64,000 bases of DNA from Promerops cafer. Lineage: Eukaryota; Chordata; Aves; Passeriformes; Nectariniidae. A program made the position numbers and the translations under genes. Of this stretch, positions 24,301 through 36,420 are shown piece after piece. The notes below the pieces were generated by a model. It had not been told where the DNA came from, ran no database searches, and worked only from the letters and a program-made list of their open reading frames with translations. Every line of letters begins with the position of its first letter. Within the stretch, counting starts at the first letter, position 1. The stretch is from contig VZSE01008982.1 of the NCBI GenBank assembly GCA_013398275.1, forward strand, positions 125,163-189,162, read 5' to 3'.

Positions 24301-25791
24301 GCAGGGTCTACACAGGGAAATATATACTTGAATATATACTTGAGCAGGCTCAAGGTACCTTAGGGCATCCCTCTCTCTCAGCACAACTGGCTCCCTCTCA
24401 AATTACTCTAAAAGGAGCTCCTATAGGAAGCCAGTGTGTGTGTACCCTCAAGCCACTCAAAATGTCTCATGTTTTGAACATAACCAATGTTTTGCAGACC
24501 TATTGTTTCAAAGAAAAACAGACATTCTTCCAGATCTCTGAGTTAATATACCTAAGATGTAGAGAAATCTAAGAAATAGGTATCAAAATACGTTTTTATT
24601 TATGGAGAATTCACACTAAGGTAGAAATTAGCTTTCCTAATGCCAATAGGATTTTACTATTAGCTTCAATGGAATCAGGATTTAATGCTTGGACTTTAAG
24701 TTAAACAACTTCTCAGCTGCTATTAGGGCTGAAATGCTGTCATCTGCATTTTTTATTCTTCAGGTCCATTTGAACAATGCGTGACAGATATGCTGAGTCC
24801 TCATCAAGTGTGTTTAAAGAAACATATTGTTCAACTGATCATTTAAAATGATCAAAGTTTTTAGAAACATGACACTGCTTCTAGCAGTGCTTCTAGCCAA
24901 GATTTACAGCTCAGGAAAGTACTTTTTGTGGAGGTGTCCTAATGTTATTCAGATTTTCTGAAGATCTTGACATGATTTCAAATGCACATATATATACATT
25001 TAATGGCATTTGTTGAATAATAATTCCAGCCACAGGAACTCAAGTTAATATCTAATATACCTATTATTAGTTCCTGATATAGAACAGAAATAGCTTACTA
25101 GCATTTTCTTACAAATTAAAATGTGCAATGCTGGTTAATCACATGGGCACGTCGATAAGTTATTTTTACTTGGTTTTGCAGTATAGTGTTTAGCACCTTC
25201 ACTGCTATTCCACAAAATCATAGCAAGATGTCTACACATTTCTTCCAAAAGGCACCTTAAAGATGGCACAGGTACAGTCTGAGAGATGAAAAAATATTTG
25301 CAGAGAATAATGCAAATTTTTTTAAACTCAAATCTGATTATTAAAGGCTTTGATAAAAATAGAGGCCATAATACAGATGAGTAAAAAAATATGTGTTTAA
25401 TTTTTGTAACAGAAAATACTATAGGGCGAATAATCATTCTCATTTCAGATTTGTGTGCAGAAGAATGAAAGGCAGTTTGTAAAGAAAAACAGGGTTTAGT
25501 GTGTAAAAGGAACAAAAATACTTGGAAAATCTACCTGAGCTTCAATTGCATTTTTCTTCTTTTGAAGAGTTTAATGAACCTGAGGCAGTCAACAGAAACT
25601 TGGTACAAAACCTCTCCCTGATCCTTGGATCAGTCTGTGAATGCTACTGGGGGTAAGCCAAATACACTACTATAAACAAAATGAGAGCTTCACTCAGGAC
25701 TTTCCAGAACTGATTGTGCCCTCAAAGTTGCAGACCTGGTCAACAGTGAGAAAAAAAGCATAATGATACCCACAGAATAATTTATTGCCTG
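21357..25791. other. 4.4 kb of unique AT-rich sequence
   Basis: No recognised repeat family. A perfect 12-base duplication (AATATATACTTG twice) lies at 24319-24342. The largest ORFs (115 codons at 24225-24572 plus; 126 codons at 25135-25515 minus) have no domain features. Confidence 0.4.
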
Positions 25792-25832
25792 TTTTTTTTT
25801 TTTTTTTTTGGGGGGGGGGGAAGAAAAAAAAA
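25792..25832. repeat. T18-G11-A-rich homopolymer junction
   Basis: Eighteen T directly followed by eleven G, then AAG and an A run. Exact lengths may be affected by sequencing error. Confidence 0.9.
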
Positions 25833-26278
25833 GTAAAGCAGAAAGAAGTTTTGGAATTTCCTCAATATATGGAATGGAAAAAATGCCCATGATGATAAAT
25901 AAGATCACTGCTGTGCTTGTCAAACATTTTTATTTTCTACATTCTCTTTTGGATCATACCCTGGAAGTGCAAGACAGACCTTCAAACTCTCAATAGCTAT
26001 TTAGGATTTTAAGCTGTTATATACCCAGCCTGTGGCAGAAGTCCTATAGTAACAGCTAAATCATCAACTAATGGCAGAGTGCAGCTCACACAACATATCC
26101 CTTTAGTATTTGAGTAGTTACAACAAAATAACAGCCTCACTCTCAGAGTAAATTACAATTCAGTGTAATGGCATACAGCCCATAGCATCCTGGAAAAGCT
26201 AATCAATACAATCAAGATTTCTCCCTCAATAGTAGTATCATTTGTTCCATGAAAAAAATTATGAGGTTTAAGCAAATA

Positions 26279-26503
26279 TAGAATAATTATAGAACCATAG
26301 AATGGTTTGGGTTGGAAGGGACCTTAAAGATCATCTGTTTGTAACCTCCTGCCATGACCAGGGGCAACTTCCACCAGACCAGGTTGCTCAAGGACACATC
26401 CAGCTGGCCTTGAGCACTTTCAGGGATGGGGCACCCAAAACTTCTCTGGCCAACCTGTGCCAGCACCTGACCACTGCCACAGTAAAGAATATAACTACCT
26501 TAA
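26279..26503 (-). mobile_element. CR1 LINE 3' fragment
   Basis: The plus strand carries the inverted CR1 end: ATAGAACCATAGAATGGTTT, GGGTTGGAAGGGACCTTAAA, CACCAGACCAGGTTGCTCAA and CAACCTGTGCCAGCACCTGA. The sequence is close to consensus, so this is one of the younger copies in the window. Confidence 0.93.
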
Positions 26504-27180
26504 AGTATTTTTAATAGCAGGCATAATTTTTAACCACCCCCTAAATCCCTGCTATTTCAAAAATTTCCTTGCTTAAAAAAAAAAGAATAAATAAATAAAA
26601 AAGTGTAGGCTTTTGGATCTCTGGCAATTTGCAACTGTATCGAAAATTTAAACCCATTTTTTACAATGTACCCAATTTTATCTGTGACAATTTTCTTTTT
26701 CAAAGGTATAATTACAACAGCTAATGTAACACTCTCACTAATTTAAACCATAAACACAGATGATCTGTCACAGAGCAATCTTTGCATAACACTTCTTAGA
26801 CAAAATCCTAAGCTATTAAAAATGTGTGAATTGCATATGCCCACTTACTTAAAATAGATTGTGCAAAAATTAATGTGTTTTAGCTAGTCAAGGGGAAAGT
26901 TACTGTTTATTATTTAAAATGCAATGCTGTTTAGAGGCAGCTTCTACAAAGTATATAGAAGGAGAATTGTTGACAGGTTTGCTAATCAGGAGCTTAACTG
27001 TGTTGTCTTAAAAACAGATATTTGAGAAAATTATTGCAGTGTTTCTATATATGTAGACAAGTTTTATATGCGTGTGTGTATATATATATGCACATTAGAC
27101 ATTTTCATATAATGCCTCACTGACTTCCTCTGGTAACTATATCACAAACTTATTAATGAATACATTAAATTTGTTTCCCA
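26504..27180. other. unique AT-rich sequence with TG/TA repeat
   Basis: Contains a short A run (26575-26602) and a TGTGTGTATATATATA stretch near 27074-27090. No gene seen. Confidence 0.4.
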
Positions 27181-27319
27181 GAGAAATCATGAATGCCCCA
27201 TCCCTGGAAATGTCCAAGGCCAGGTTGGATGAGGCTTTTGGTCTAGTGGAAAGTGTCTCTGCCCATGGCAGGGGGTTGGAACAAGGCAATCTTTAAGGTC
27301 CCTTCCAACTCAAAGCTTG
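27181..27319 (+). mobile_element. CR1 LINE 3' fragment
   Basis: GAATGCCCCATCCCTGGAAA, AAGGCCAGGTTGGATGAGGC and CTGCCCATGGCAGGGGGTTG, followed by CCCTTCCAACTCAAAGC, are CR1 3' UTR landmarks in order. The usual ATTCTATG tail is absent and a T run begins at once. Confidence 0.92.
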
Positions 27320-27346
27320 TTTTTTTTTTTTTTTTTTTTTTTTTTT
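27320..27346. repeat. poly(T) run of 27
   Basis: Uninterrupted T directly after the CR1 3' end. It could be the inverted poly(A) tail of a minus-strand insertion, but no AATAAA lies at the expected distance on that strand. Confidence 0.9.
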
Positions 27347-30225
27347 ACAGTATGAACAGTGAATTTTAAATAACAGAAGTTTTGTCCAGGTTCTACCCTC
27401 AGTGACCCTTGTTTTACAGCTGCAGCACTCCACTCTCATCCTCAGACCTCAGAGACTGGCTACTGTGTGTTAACACCTGCCTGACTGCTCTGATTGGCAA
27501 GAGGGGAGCTGGATGTTTGCTCCTCGAGCACAGTAAGACTCCTGTCTGTCTGCATGTGGATTCTTGCAGAGACTGGACAGACATGTCATGACATCACTCT
27601 GCCTTCTTTAGGTTACTGTGCTTCAAATGCTTTTCTTTCTATCTGCTGTTAAGAGACCAATTTTTAATCAAATGGAGCTGCATGCCGATGCCGCCACTAA
27701 AACTCTGCTCAGCAAACACCCTGCATCTATCTTTTACTCATGCCTTATCAATTCACCGTTGCAGTCCACTGAAAGGATTCCATTAATTTTGTGTTTGTCC
27801 AATGTCTTTTGTTTTTCATGGAGACACTGCAAAAACAAGGAAATTAATACTTCCAAGGAAAGGAACAGCATCTGTGAAGAACAGGTCATCACAGACTGTT
27901 AAATTGAAGAGCAGGTAGGCACCAAACCTTGTACTGCAAAATTTTCTTTACTTACAGCACTAAAAGGGAATTATGTGCCTGTGTAGGAAAGTAGATGCCT
28001 AGACACACTCAAGAGCCACATTCAGTGAAATTCCACTGACATTTGAAGGAAATAGGACTGAGAATTAAAAATAAATAATGAGCTATGTCCTCAGAGCACC
28101 ACACTTACAGACATATTTCCCCTTTTTTCTTCCACAGGGTTTGTGTTTTGAGCTTCTGCATTTTGACCAAAGAATATTCCTTCTTACATCTAGAAGTCTC
28201 ATGCATAAATTTCTAAGACATTTGATGGGCCAAATGCCCAGATATAAGTGTGGGTGTCCAAAATATCTCTCAGCAGAGAGCCTGGCTTTGCTTTACATGC
28301 TTTGGTAGTGGCCAGGGAAGGAATGTCCGTGTGATAGGAGCTGAACTGCAGAGGAAAGCAATGGTAGTTCCCAAATGTAGCTTCAAATCAAAATAAATTC
28401 TTGGAAGGTTTGCTTGTATTTAACACCTGAGAAGACTGTGATTGAACTGGGAATGAAGTCTTGTACATTTAAGAATTCATGTGGTGTCATCAAGACACTG
28501 AAGTCAGAGAGGCCAAGGGGCAGGCATTGTTGTTTATTGAATTATTTAACTCACACTTTACAGAACAGTCTTCCTTTCATCTTGCTGAAAGCTGAAGAGG
28601 CTCTTTTAATGTGGAAAAGACAGGAACCAAGGTCAGAAAAGCCTCTTTGATATGGCCACATGACAGACACTCTCTTAAGGCAAGAGGGAAGTCAGCAACC
28701 CTGCAGAACAACTCTCTCCCCAAGATTTCATTCAGCTACACAGTATGGAGAACGACAGTGTTGGAAACCTTGCCATCAGAAACAGGAAAGTACTTGGAAA
28801 AGACACGTGAAATTCCTAGGGGAGGGGAGAAAACTAATTTAAGACATCAAAAGGTAGGTGACTCAATTGCTGAAGTACAAGCTTATGATGATTTAGATTG
28901 AACTGACTAGAACTTGGGACATGCTAATCTCCCTCTTCATTGATAATAAGCTTACAATAAATGTCTGATTTTCAGATGACTGAAGTTTTATGGGCAGCTT
29001 CTGTCATAAATCACAAACAACTGGTTTATGCTGCAGTCAAAAGCTGTGTAAACATAAAAACGTAGTATACTGATACACCAAAATTAGATCAAATATAATT
29101 ACTTAAGCTTCTGTTGGACCTTTGGCAGCAATATAAGCCCATATTTCAGCTTTCTGTGCCCAAGTTCCTTATATATAGAATGGAGATAAACTTTCTCTAT
29201 TTGTTAAACCATCAATTTTATATGGACAATCAGTAGTAAGTGAGATCCTAGTCTGTTCCAGTTATATGAGATACATTAATTTTTTGTCAGATTAAATAAA
29301 ACCAAGTGAGAAATCAATATACATTGCATATGGGATGAGTAAATTGCTCATGACTTCACTGGCCAAGCTTCATATTATAAAAGGAAGAGCCTTGTAATTT
29401 GCTTAATGTTTCTCTAGTCATCAGTTCCCACCTTGCTTGTGTTCAGCCTGATACTGTCTTTTCACTTCACAAATTGCAATATTGCAACACCTGGTTGACT
29501 ACATGTTCTTGTCATGGAGAAATCCTCTGTCAGGTTTGAACTTTTTCCTTGAAATTTCTCCATCTGTGATGTCTCTTTTCTGTGTCACAGTGTCATCCTT
29601 GCCTTTGTATTACAGTGTCCCACATCTTTGTTTAAAATATTCCAGCCATGGTAATCAAGACTTTGACTCAATTTACATGTCTTTGTATTTATATGTAAGG
29701 AAAACAAAACCAGTAAGAAAGAAGAGAAAAAGAGAGACGAGGCAGTCTGTGACTTAATTATTTAAACAAAACAGAGTTTACTTGCAGAGAATGATGTTCC
29801 TTTGTTCTCATTCACACTCAAATAAATTACTGTTTTCTTAGTCTTTCCTAATGACATTGTTTGTGGCAATGGGCAGTCTCTTACATTTATACATTTGAAC
29901 AGTGGAAAGACAATGAGACCCAATCTCTAAAAATTCTGGAATTATCAATTGTAGTAAAACATAATTTAGCAAATTTTAACCATCTGTGTTTGGCTATACT
30001 GCTATGGTTTTGTTCTCATACTTCAGCATATTCATGCATTTGTTTGAAGGGTTAGACCATAGATTTGGAATGTGAATTTTCTTTTTATTGTTTTTAAGCC
30101 TATGTATATTTGCTGTTTTCAAAAGCAGATGACTTAGAGAAGATTGAGATGTGACCACACATTCTGTGTTTCTATCACCAGAACATCTTCAAAAGAGTGA
30201 GGCTGACTTAAAAAAACCTGAATCC
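27347..30225. other. 2.9 kb of unique sequence
   Basis: Only short featureless ORFs (up to 96 codons at 28611-28901). No repeat family recognised. Confidence 0.4.
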
Positions 30226-30242
30226 TTTTTTTTTTTTTTTTT
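30226..30242. repeat. poly(T) tract
   Basis: Seventeen T followed by CCCC. Simple sequence. Confidence 0.85.
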
Positions 30243-30289
30243 CCCCACTGTAATATAGTTTGAGAAATGCCATGGGTATTTCAACAGGT

Positions 30290-30425
30290 CTTTGCAAACC
30301 TAACAGTGTCACAGACTTCACTCTGGTGCAGTGAAGAGCAGAGGTGCTTTATTGTTTAGTTAAGGGATCCCTGTGAGGTGTCTGGGGCCAGACACTCCTC
30401 TGCTTCTCTCACTTTGTTTTCTTAA
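30290..30425 (-). mobile_element. possible LTR fragment
   Basis: On the minus strand there is an AATAAAG signal (reverse of CTTTATT, about 30348-30354) in the context AAACAATAAAGCACCTC, followed by CTGCTCTTCACTGCACCAGA. This looks like the R-U5 part of an ERV LTR. No ends or flanking repeats are visible, so it could equally be unique sequence. Confidence 0.25.
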
Positions 30426-32164
30426 AATAAAAGAGATTGTGTATTGCTGACATATATGCTGGCAATCACAGCGTGTCTAACTCTTCCAAATGATGGGTAA
30501 GGTACCCACTAGCCATGAAAAAAAAAAAACAAAAACATAAAATATTTAATTGCCAAATTTATAGAGAAATCTTTATAAAGAAAACTTTGTCTTTTTGCAA
30601 CATATACAAGTCCACTTCAGGAATTAAATCCTTAATGGCTCAAGATCAGACATTTTCCAATCTCTGTTGCCTCCCTTTGTGAAAACCTTTGGAGGCTATA
30701 CAGGGCCTCTTAAACAAAATTAGTAATTGCCAGACTTAGCCATTTCTTAGTAATTATATATCAGATGGCAAGTTCCTCGGGGCAGGGATCAAGCACTGTG
30801 GCCTTTTCTGGGAAAATGCACAGGAAACACTTGTCTAGAGAGATAAAATATGAATACAAATAGTCATACATAATAAATATTAGTAAACGCCAATGTTTGG
30901 GGGTAGATATATATCTCCTGTAAAACCACATAACTTCTGCCAGCTACAGTAGGATGATGTCAGTTTGCACAACAGAAAGTCAGAATTCTATCACAAAAGG
31001 GACCTGTTTCACCCAGTTTTCCTGCTCTACTCATCACCTACACATCAATACAATACTTCAGGAAGAGGAAACTAGTTAGTTTTCTTGGTAGGGATATTCA
31101 ACACATTTATAGACATTCTACATCACTTGGGCCAATGACCATGCTTTGCTCCCTGATTCCAGTATTACAGAAATAACATCTTGCATGCCTCAGGTGCAAT
31201 GTATCCATGTGTCAAAAGCATCTCAAAGTTGCTGCTGTGTGATGAGGAACTCACTGCTCAGCTCTCTGTGCCTTCTCCAAGCACCAAGGGTTCTGCAGCT
31301 GAAGTTACAGCCTGTGCTGCTCTGATGGTGCAGTAATGATGCACAAAAGTGCAGCTGTTACCAACTCTCTGAGCACTGTCAAAAAATGTTATTTTTGCCC
31401 TTTTGTCTTCTTTTGCAGTGTCACTATCTGGAAGAGAATGCAAGGACTTGAAAGGGATTAAGGGCTCTCTTCCTCTGTAGTTTACATAACAGCAGAAGAC
31501 TATTACCAATCTAGGATATGACAAGAAAGCCTTAAACCCACTTAAAGCAAACAAAAAGAATGCCCTGCACTCTTCAAAGACTGATTTAAACAGTATTTTT
31601 TTAAAGTTAAAGAAAATTTCCCATGGACTGACAGATTTATTTCCACTTTGCACCCAGGCAATTTGAAACAGAGATGGTGTTAAACCCAGAAACAGGAGTT
31701 CATAATGGCATTCTGACATGCAGCATTTCTTTGAACAGTTTGAAGGATACTGCCATAATAAAGGTAAGATCCTTGTCATTTTAAACATTTTTTCCAAATT
31801 TATTTCATCTGGGATTTAGTTCATATGGCCTGAATACATTTTCCAAATGATTGTAAGCATTAATGCTGGCAAAAATAATTGTGGGCAAGCTTTTTGCTAT
31901 AAATCAAAATTGTTTCACTGAACAAATTGTTTTATTAACACAATGCTAATTTACATTAGGTAAAGACTTGTTCTTAGGGTAGTGCTGGGATTTCTATCTG
32001 GCATGACTCTTCATGATTTAAGTTAGGTTGGCCATCCTGGTTCTAGACATCGTGGAATTAGCACTACTGCTTTTCCTGAGGCTCTGATGATCACTTCTCA
32101 ATCTGTGAAATCAAATTCAGATGATCAGTCTTCATTTATGTGTTCTGCTTTGTGCAAAACAACT
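30426..32164. other. unique sequence with an unexplained 179-codon ORF
   Basis: No repeat family recognised. The minus-strand ORF at 31258-31797 is the longest in the window not explained by a repeat. Its product has no motif I recognise, and no good splice sites or promoter frame it; chance is the simplest explanation. Confidence 0.35.
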
Positions 32165-32530
32165 CAGGAAGGTTGTGGACTGATGGAGAATGGTCTGAGA
32201 TGAGCAGCATGAGTTTAGAGGCCTTGAGAATATGAGCCGAGAGGAAAGACTGAAGAAATCCTTACTGCTTAGTTTAGAAGGACTAAGACTGACAGGAGAC
32301 ATAAACACACATGGAATATAAGAGGAAATATAAAGGACATAACCCTCAATCATATCTGCTCTGGTTAGGAGTTCAAACACTGGACATTAGAAAGCTGATG
32401 AAGGGTAGAGATGGTGAGGAACTGGAATACTTTTTTGAAATAATCACTGCTAGAGATTTTTGAGAGTAGGCTAGAAAAAAAATGGGTCAGAAATGGTATG
32501 AACATATGGAATCTTGTCCTCCTTTATGTG
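32165..32530 (+). mobile_element. ancient CR1/L3-like LINE 3' fragment
   Basis: Strongly diverged copy. GAGCCGAGAGGAAAGACTGA, GAAGGACTAAGACTGACAGG and GGTGAGGAACTGGAATAC correspond in order to the CR1 3' region. GAGATTTTTGAGAGTAGGCT, followed by AGAAAAAAAATGGGTCAG, corresponds to the block that in old subfamilies reads 'gagatttttaagagcagg'. It is the same age class as the copy at 9450-9840. Boundaries are approximate. Confidence 0.6.
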
Positions 32531-33052
32531 ATTTTAAAGATTTTACTTTATTTATGTGCTGCAAACTCCTCTTACTTTTTCTAATTTCTTTGGCATTTTT
32601 TTAATCTGTCTCCCTTTCTAGAGCTTGCAAGTACAGCTTCCATCTTTTAGGGACACATGGACACCCTCTAGAAACTAGCAAACAGCCAGAGAGTAAATGC
32701 AACATTTTCAGCCATCTGATCCACCTTTCCTGAAGTGTCAGCACCTAAAGCTTTTCCATGTTTTCTTGTCTTCTCTGTTGGCTGTCTAGAGAGGCATGGT
32801 GTATTTGGCTTCCTCACTGACCTGACATGCACCCTATGCTGGAGCAGTACATGCCCTGTGACCCACCAGGTGTTTCCTTTAATATGGAAATCACTGAGAA
32901 ATTGTTTCTTCCTCTCAGTCTAATTTGCCTTAGCACAACTATTGGGTTTGTGCTGTGGATATTTACTCTCCATATCAAACAGAGTAAAATGAGTGTAGGA
33001 CACTCACGGTGTCATCTCCCCCTTTCTTTTCCATTAAGGAAGGATAAAAAAC
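32531..33052. other. unique sequence before the AAGGG repeat
   Basis: No recognised gene. The 189-codon ORF that crosses the gap is an artefact of translating the repeat and the unknown bases. Confidence 0.4.
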
Positions 33053-33247
33053 AGGGAAGGGAAGGTTTTGGGAAGGGAAGGTTTNNNNNNNNNNNNNNNN
33101 NNNNNNNNNNNNNNNNNNNNNNNNNNNNNNNNNNNNNNNNNNNNNNNNNNNNNNNNNNNNNNNNNNNNNNNNNNNNNNNNNNNNNNNNNNNNNNNNNNNA
33201 AGGGAAGGGAAGGGAAGGGAAGGGAAGGGAAGGGAAGGGAAGGGAAG
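33053..33247. repeat. (AAGGG)n microsatellite containing a 115-base assembly gap
   Basis: Left flank 33053-33084 is imperfect GGGAAGGGAAGGTTTT. Bases 33085-33199 are N. Right flank 33200-33247 holds nearly ten clean AAGGG units. The gap lies wholly inside the repeat, so its true length is unknown. Confidence 0.95.
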
Positions 33248-36136
33248 AAAACTTCTTGAAGAAAACTAACCTCTCAAATTCTCCTCCTGATGTTGTGAGA
33301 GCTACCTCAGACATACAGACACAAGAAATAGAACAAAAACCATTACTCGTATTTAAAGTAAATCTACTGCTTTCAAAATATTTTAAACTATCTTAAAAAA
33401 TCACATTCCTTTAAAGTTCTTTATAGTTTTAAATGAAGACATACACAGAGATTTTTTAAATTTAAAAAAAGCAAAAAAATAGACTTTCAATAAATTTTGG
33501 GTTGAAAAATAGTGGATTTCAATAGAAGAACATAAATTTAAAACCTATGGTGCAATGGTATAAATTATTTACTGCATAAAAGAGAAATAATAAATATTTC
33601 AACACATTTCAACCAAAAAACATGAAAAGTAGAAGACAAAAGATGATTTCTTCATTTGGGAATGATGTGTCAGAATAATCAATAAAAGTTTATTGCATTG
33701 CATATATTTTTTCACAAGTGGAAATTTTCTTGTATATATCTGTGCATGTGTGTATATATATTATTAGTGGAAAAAACATGTAAACTGTTAAGTCAAGCAC
33801 ACAAAATATCAAAATATAGCATTGAGGAATGAGAAGTTTGGTCTTGTCTCTTCCTCATCCCCTGTCCATCTGGCAACTTCAGCTGGAGAGCCATTATTGA
33901 CACTAAGAATTGTCATTCATGTACATTTCTTCAAAAGGCTGCCAGTAGGTCCTGCATATCTCCCCATCTTACAGAAATACATTCTCCAATCTCCTTTCAG
34001 CACAAGGAGAAGGCTCATCTGAAAGCAGACAGCAGAAGGACATTTATGGCCCTCTAAATGAATTCTCACCTGGAGGACTGTGCTGCAAGCCACCAATCTT
34101 GCCATTATACTCTACAGGGGTAATGTCATTCTTCAAGTGCTTGTTATTAAATTTTGTCCAGCATAGACATTCTGAGAGCATTGATTTAATTACATTTTTA
34201 TGCGTAATAATATATCTGTACTGAATCTGAGCGTTGTGGAAGATTTAGTGTTTATAGGGTGGGAATTCAAGAAAGACAGAAAGATGCATTGCTTGGAAAC
34301 CTGAATTCAAATGCAAACCTAGAAAAAATTCTGCGAAGCTCTGCCAAAAGGATTTTGGAAAGCAGACAGAAATCTACCCTAGTCTAGGAAAGCTGGCAAA
34401 AGAAACAGGCCAAGTAGTTAAAAAGTCTCTTCTGTCTGTGTCAGGAGAAGAACACATTCCAACTTCTGGGTCAGTCTCCTATCTACTGAAAATTAGGCTC
34501 CTTAATTTTAATTGCAAACCTTTTCTTTGGTCTCTTGTGACCATTAATTTCAGAGGCTAGTCAGACATTTCCTTTTATCAGCTCTAATTTTCTTCTTATC
34601 CTCTACTCTCTCAGATTCACCATGTCATGTAAAATAACAGCTGCAGATCCTATTGACCTGAATCTAATATTTATACACAGCTCTGGGCAATGAACTGTTT
34701 AGCACATCCTTTCCCCAATCCACAAGTGGCAGGTTCGTACATTGCAGCTGATCTCACACAGTCCCAAATTCACTGGGCTGCACCCTTGAGTGTCTGTTCT
34801 ACATGGACATTAAGGTGGAAGATATTTTTAAAATGTGTTTTGCTCATTTTTCAAGCAGCATTATCACTTGCAAAGCCACTTTTATACAGTGTTATGATTC
34901 ACTTTAGATCAAAATCAGGCCAAGGCAAAAGCTTGTCATCCAGACTTAGGAAAATATTACTTATTTATAAGCCACGGAATAAATAAATGCTTTGCAAAAA
35001 AATCCAATCAGCAGAAGAATAGCAGAAATGAGGATCACAGAGGAGTAATGAGACAAAGAAGGGCTCTCATATTTCAGAACCTCAGCCAGTCTCTACCCTT
35101 GCAAATGTAGAACAGTCCTCAGTAAGGGGAAAACTTCACATTAACACTGGAGTCTAGACAAGCTACCCTACCAGAAAAACACTGTGCTAAAATAGCATCA
35201 ACTCCTGCTGAACTGCATCAAAAGCCTCCATGAGACATAAACATAACAATAAATATGACTATTAAAGAGTGAAATGGAGAAAGAGGGAGGAGGGAACCCC
35301 AACAAGCACAATGAGGCTAAACAAGTTCCAGCCCAGCTGAATGTCAGGGCACCCTGATGAAAAAGCACATACAAGATAAAAAGGCATGTAACGAAGTCAC
35401 TGCTTGCAGTTTATCCACAGATGTCATAAAGGTGGAAAGCTAAAAGTATCCCACACCAAAGTAATGCAATGCATTACAGAGGAGGCAAACAGCAAAGCTG
35501 CTTAACAAATGTATTACACTTCAAAGCCAGCAGCCAGCAAGAGGCATCATTAGGCATCCATTAAAGGAAAGGTGGGACTACAGAGCATCAAAAACAGAAG
35601 GATCAACAGAAAATGGATTACAACCAAAGGTACCATGAGATTTCTGTAGACTACTCTGGAAACACTTACAATATGCAATAATTCTCAATAAATACATGTC
35701 CATGATTGGATTTGGCAGTGCAGCTGCCTCTTCTATATTCTTTTTTGTTTTCTCTATTTGTAAGGTGTGATAATTCATTACTATTACCAAATAGCTGAAC
35801 TTTATTCCTTTAAAGAACCTTGATGAAAGTAAAAAAATTCTTATTTAAACCACATTTTTAACAACAATCAAGGTTAACAATATGCAAAATAATATTCAGT
35901 GTTATTCAACTAGATCCTCCTGCTAACCAGTGCTGCACAAGGAGGCAGCCCTGCCCTGAAAAGTTTGAGATCTAAGACACAAGGTAAGAAGCAGCTTCCA
36001 AGAGAGAGAACACAAGTATTAATTGTCTCATTACCTAGTCTCCAGACAATAGAGTTGTAGCCCTTGACAGTTGTGCTGAAGGCATCATAGCAAAAGTAAT
36101 TTCAGTAATGAAAATACATAAACACTTGAGAAGTGT
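33248..36136. other. 2.9 kb of unique sequence
   Basis: AT-rich with no recognised repeat family. The segment around 35925-36000 has a faint resemblance to old SINE-like sequence, too weak to call. Confidence 0.35.
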
Positions 36137-36420
36137 TTATAGAAATGCAGAGTGGTTTGTATTGAAAGGGATATTTGAAGGTCCTCTAGTCCAAGGCCCC
36201 TGCAATGAGGATGGACATCTTCAACTCAATCAGGTTGCTCAAAGCCCCATCCAATCTGACCTTGAATGTTTCCAGAGACAAGGCACCCATCACCTTTCTG
36301 GGCAATATCTTCCATTGTTTTACCACTTTCATAGTAAAACATTCTCCCTTATATCTAATCTAAATTGACCCTCTTTTAGTTTGCCATTACCTCTTGTCCA
36401 GCCTTTGAACTGGCTTCCTT
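36137..36420 (-). mobile_element. CR1 LINE 3' fragment
   Basis: Inverted CR1 3' end: AGAGTGGTTTGTATTGAAAG, CAATCAGGTTGCTCAAAGCC, GACCTTGAATGTTTCCAGAG and AGTTTGCCATTACCTCTTGT. The terminal octamer tail is eroded. Divergence is intermediate. Confidence 0.88.

Noticed and set aside
32827..33396. 189-codon ORF crossing the gap
   Set aside because: It reads unknown bases and an AAGGG repeat as glycine, lysine, arginine and glutamate; not a protein.
35925..36000. faint resemblance to an old SINE
   Set aside because: Only a few short words match; no promoter boxes, tail or target duplications are visible.
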